This document shows positions 5,899 to 6,615 of a stretch of DNA of 6,615 bases, in pieces; the stretch's first letter is position 1; each line of letters starts with the position of its first letter. The position numbers and the translations under genes are program-made. The stretch is taken from the NCBI GenBank assembly GCA_001824635.1, contig MHYB01000022.1:1-6615 (forward strand). The letters are read 5' to 3'. A model generated the notes under the pieces. That model did no database searches. It saw only the letters and a list, made by a program, of their open reading frames with translations, and was not told the DNA's origin. The stretch is from Planctomycetes bacterium GWF2_50_10. Its GTDB lineage: Bacteria > Planctomycetota > Phycisphaerae > Sedimentisphaerales > GWF2-50-10.

Positions 5899-5905
5899 CT
5901 TCGAA

Positions 5906-5910
5906 CTCCT
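5906..5910 (-). promoter_or_regulatory. Ribosome binding site that fixes the pyrophosphorylase start
   Basis: AGGAG on the minus strand lies 7 bases before the ATG at 5898-5896. It overlaps codons that would be translated if the upstream in-frame TTG at 5922 were used, which argues for the shorter 473-residue protein. Confidence 0.75.
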
Positions 5911-5933
5911 AAGGTGTTGCAAACAAAGGTGTA

Positions 5934-5962
5934 AATCTAACTTCCAGACCGCAATTTTGCAA
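5934..5962 (-). promoter_or_regulatory. Candidate promoter of the pyrophosphorylase gene, overlapped by a palindrome
   Basis: On the minus strand TTGCAA (5962-5957, 4 of 6 to the -35) and TAGATT (5939-5934, 4 of 6 to the -10) are spaced by 17 bases. Transcription would start near 5927, leaving a leader of about 29 bases. The -35 lies within a perfect 14-base palindrome (5953-5966), a possible operator. Confidence 0.4.
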
Positions 5963-5966
5963 AATT
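5953..5966. promoter_or_regulatory. Perfect 14-base palindrome, possible operator
   Basis: AATTTTGCAAAATT is its own reverse complement. It covers the candidate -35 of the pyrophosphorylase gene, where a bound dimeric repressor would block transcription. AT-rich palindromes of this size arise by chance fairly often, and no regulator gene lies nearby. Confidence 0.35.
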
Positions 5967-6234
5967 TATTTGACCTTGTTTTAAGCCGGTGATATGATTT
6001 ATTCCAGATTGGAGTAAGGCCGGAGCAGGTTCGAATAGTTCTCGGTCATATATATTAAAACTGCCATCATAATTACGCTCTTTAGTTATAGAGAGCCTGC
6101 CTGCCGAAAACTCCTTTTTGTTCGCGATTCGGTTCACAGCAATGGATGCATTGAAGCTGATTGTGTAGTCTGTTTGTAAATGTATCCGTAATTTGCGCTA
6201 AAAAAAGGGTCTTGCGGTTAAAAAAACACAATAT
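5967..6234. other. Divergent intergenic region upstream of the prepilin gene
   Basis: The full gap between the divergent genes is 5899-6340. This central part contains no supported gene: the minus-strand open frames across it lack ribosome binding sites and family motifs. A weak plus-strand promoter candidate is TTGAAG (6151-6156) and TGTAAA (6175-6180), 18 bases apart, which would start transcription near 6187 and leave a leader of about 150 bases before the prepilin ATG. A-runs at 6200-6206 and 6220-6226 flank the sequence that leads into the foldable leader. Confidence 0.4.
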
Positions 6235-6321
6235 GAGATTCGCTAAATAAGGAGGATGTGCCCTAAGGGCCGAACTTATTATAAGCTTGAACGGTTGACC
6301 GCACGACCTTTCGCGAATCTC
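6235..6321 (+). ncRNA. Candidate structured leader RNA upstream of the prepilin gene
   Basis: GAGATTCGC (6235-6243) and GCGAATCTC (6313-6321) are perfect 9-base complements closing a 69-base interior. Inside are a second stem AATAAG (6246-6251) with CTTATT (6275-6280), capped by the hairpin GCCC-TAA-GGGC (6260-6270), and a third small hairpin CGG-TTGA-CCG (6292-6301). The result would be a three-way junction ending 9 bases before the GGAG ribosome binding site at 6331-6334. A second Shine-Dalgarno-like sequence, AAGGAGGA (6249-6256), lies inside and partly within the second stem. It matches no riboswitch class that I can name, including the c-di-GMP classes sometimes found ahead of pilin genes. 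No covariation evidence is available here. Confidence 0.35.
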
Positions 6322-6340
6322 GACAAAAAAGGAGAAATGT

Positions 6341-6615
6341 ATGAAAAAGAAGGGCTTCACACTCGTCGAGCTATTGGTCGTTATCGCGATCATAGCCATG
6401 TTGCTGGCAATATTAATGCCGGCACTTAACAAGGTTCGCCAGATCGCATACCGTATGGTCTGCGGCTCGAACCTCTCAGGCATAGGCAAAGCCTGCCTGA
6501 CCTACGCCAACGATTACCAGGAATCGTACCCGGTCTTCGGCGGCGCAACCACACTCTGGAATAACACAACAGGCATTGGCACTAGTACTTCGTGGGATAC
6601 CGACGTATCAGAATT
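6341..6615 (+). CDS. Prepilin-type (type II secretion pseudopilin/type IV pilin-like) protein, N-terminal part
   Basis: The first 91 codons are visible and the frame is open at the right edge. The start MKKKGFTLVELLVVIAIIA is a classic class III signal: a short basic leader, cleavage by prepilin peptidase after Gly5, Phe as residue 1 of the mature chain (to be N-methylated) and Glu at mature position 5, followed by a hydrophobic helix to about residue 28. The next segment (CGSNLSGIGKACLTYANDYQESYP) has the Cys-x-Ser-Asn-Leu pattern seen in many planctomycete and lentisphaeral prepilin-like proteins, which occur in large paralogous sets and often carry C-terminal substrate-binding-like domains. 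The rest of the chain is not visible, so the exact subfamily (major pseudopilin, DUF1559-like or other) is open. The ribosome binding site GGAG (6331-6334) is 6 bases before the ATG. An unusual leader precedes it (6235-6321). Confidence 0.9.
   Translation, partial: MKKKGFTLVELLVVIAIIAMLLAILMPALNKVRQIAYRMVCGSNLSGIGKACLTYANDYQESYPVFGGATTLWNNTTGIGTSTSWDTDVSE

Noticed and set aside
5899..5922. Eight extra N-terminal codons of the pyrophosphorylase from a TTG start
   Set aside because: The AGGAG ribosome binding site lies within this extension and is well placed for the ATG at 5898.
5937..6137. Minus-strand open frame of 66 codons upstream of the pyrophosphorylase gene
   Set aside because: It has no ribosome binding site or domain, and it overlaps the promoter candidate and palindrome.
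6235..6321. A known c-di-GMP riboswitch before the prepilin gene
   Set aside because: The conserved core sequences of the c-di-GMP-I class are absent, and I cannot match the class II pseudoknot.
6256..6429. Plus-strand frame of 57 codons starting right after AAGGAGGA in the prepilin leader
   Set aside because: The ATG abuts the Shine-Dalgarno-like sequence with no spacing, the frame overlaps the prepilin gene, and the peptide is basic with no recognisable features. A regulatory upstream frame cannot be fully excluded.
6082..6489. Minus-strand open frame of 135 codons across the prepilin gene and its leader
   Set aside because: It runs opposite the clear prepilin coding sequence and the leader, and has no recognisable domain.

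Overview
The window most likely comes from an anaerobic or fermentative member of the Planctomycetota, probably the class Phycisphaerae. That is an inference from gene content, not from any marker gene. The clues are a prepilin-type protein whose N-terminus is followed by the 'C-G-S-N-L-x-x-I-G' pattern common in planctomycete prepilin-like families, a UDP-sugar pyrophosphorylase of the eukaryotic UAP1 type, a HydF maturase that implies an [FeFe] hydrogenase elsewhere in the genome, and a lone ExbD/TolR-like protein. There are no rRNA, tRNA, CRISPR or transposase genes, and I see no integrated element.

Layout. At 1-566 on the minus strand, an ExbD/TolR-like protein is followed 5 bases later by the first 17 codons of a hydrophobic-start protein that runs off the left edge. 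A short intergenic stretch with divergent promoter candidates leads to a small plus-strand gene for an unknown single-pass membrane protein (775-1047), followed by a terminator-like hairpin. A gene-free stretch (1048-1379) separates it from the convergent operon manC-ruvX-hydF (4100 to 1380, minus strand), whose genes touch or overlap by one base. Next is a 376-base gene-free stretch with an unusual G-rich inverted repeat. A UDP-N-acetylhexosamine pyrophosphorylase gene (5898-4477, minus) follows. A divergent regulatory region (5899-6340) then leads rightward into a prepilin-type gene (6341 to the right edge).

How the genes relate. ManC (GDP-mannose) and the UAP1-type enzyme (UDP-GlcNAc or UDP-GalNAc) both make activated sugars for surface polysaccharide, glycoprotein or wall precursors. 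RuvX (YqgF) and HydF share the manC transcript without an obvious functional link. The ExbD-like protein and the prepilin point to envelope functions.

I found no clear novel system. The parts most worth a second look are non-coding: the inverted heptamer/G-tract element at 4211-4419, and a foldable leader (6235-6321) ahead of the prepilin gene. Family assignments rest on motifs read by eye; no search was run.
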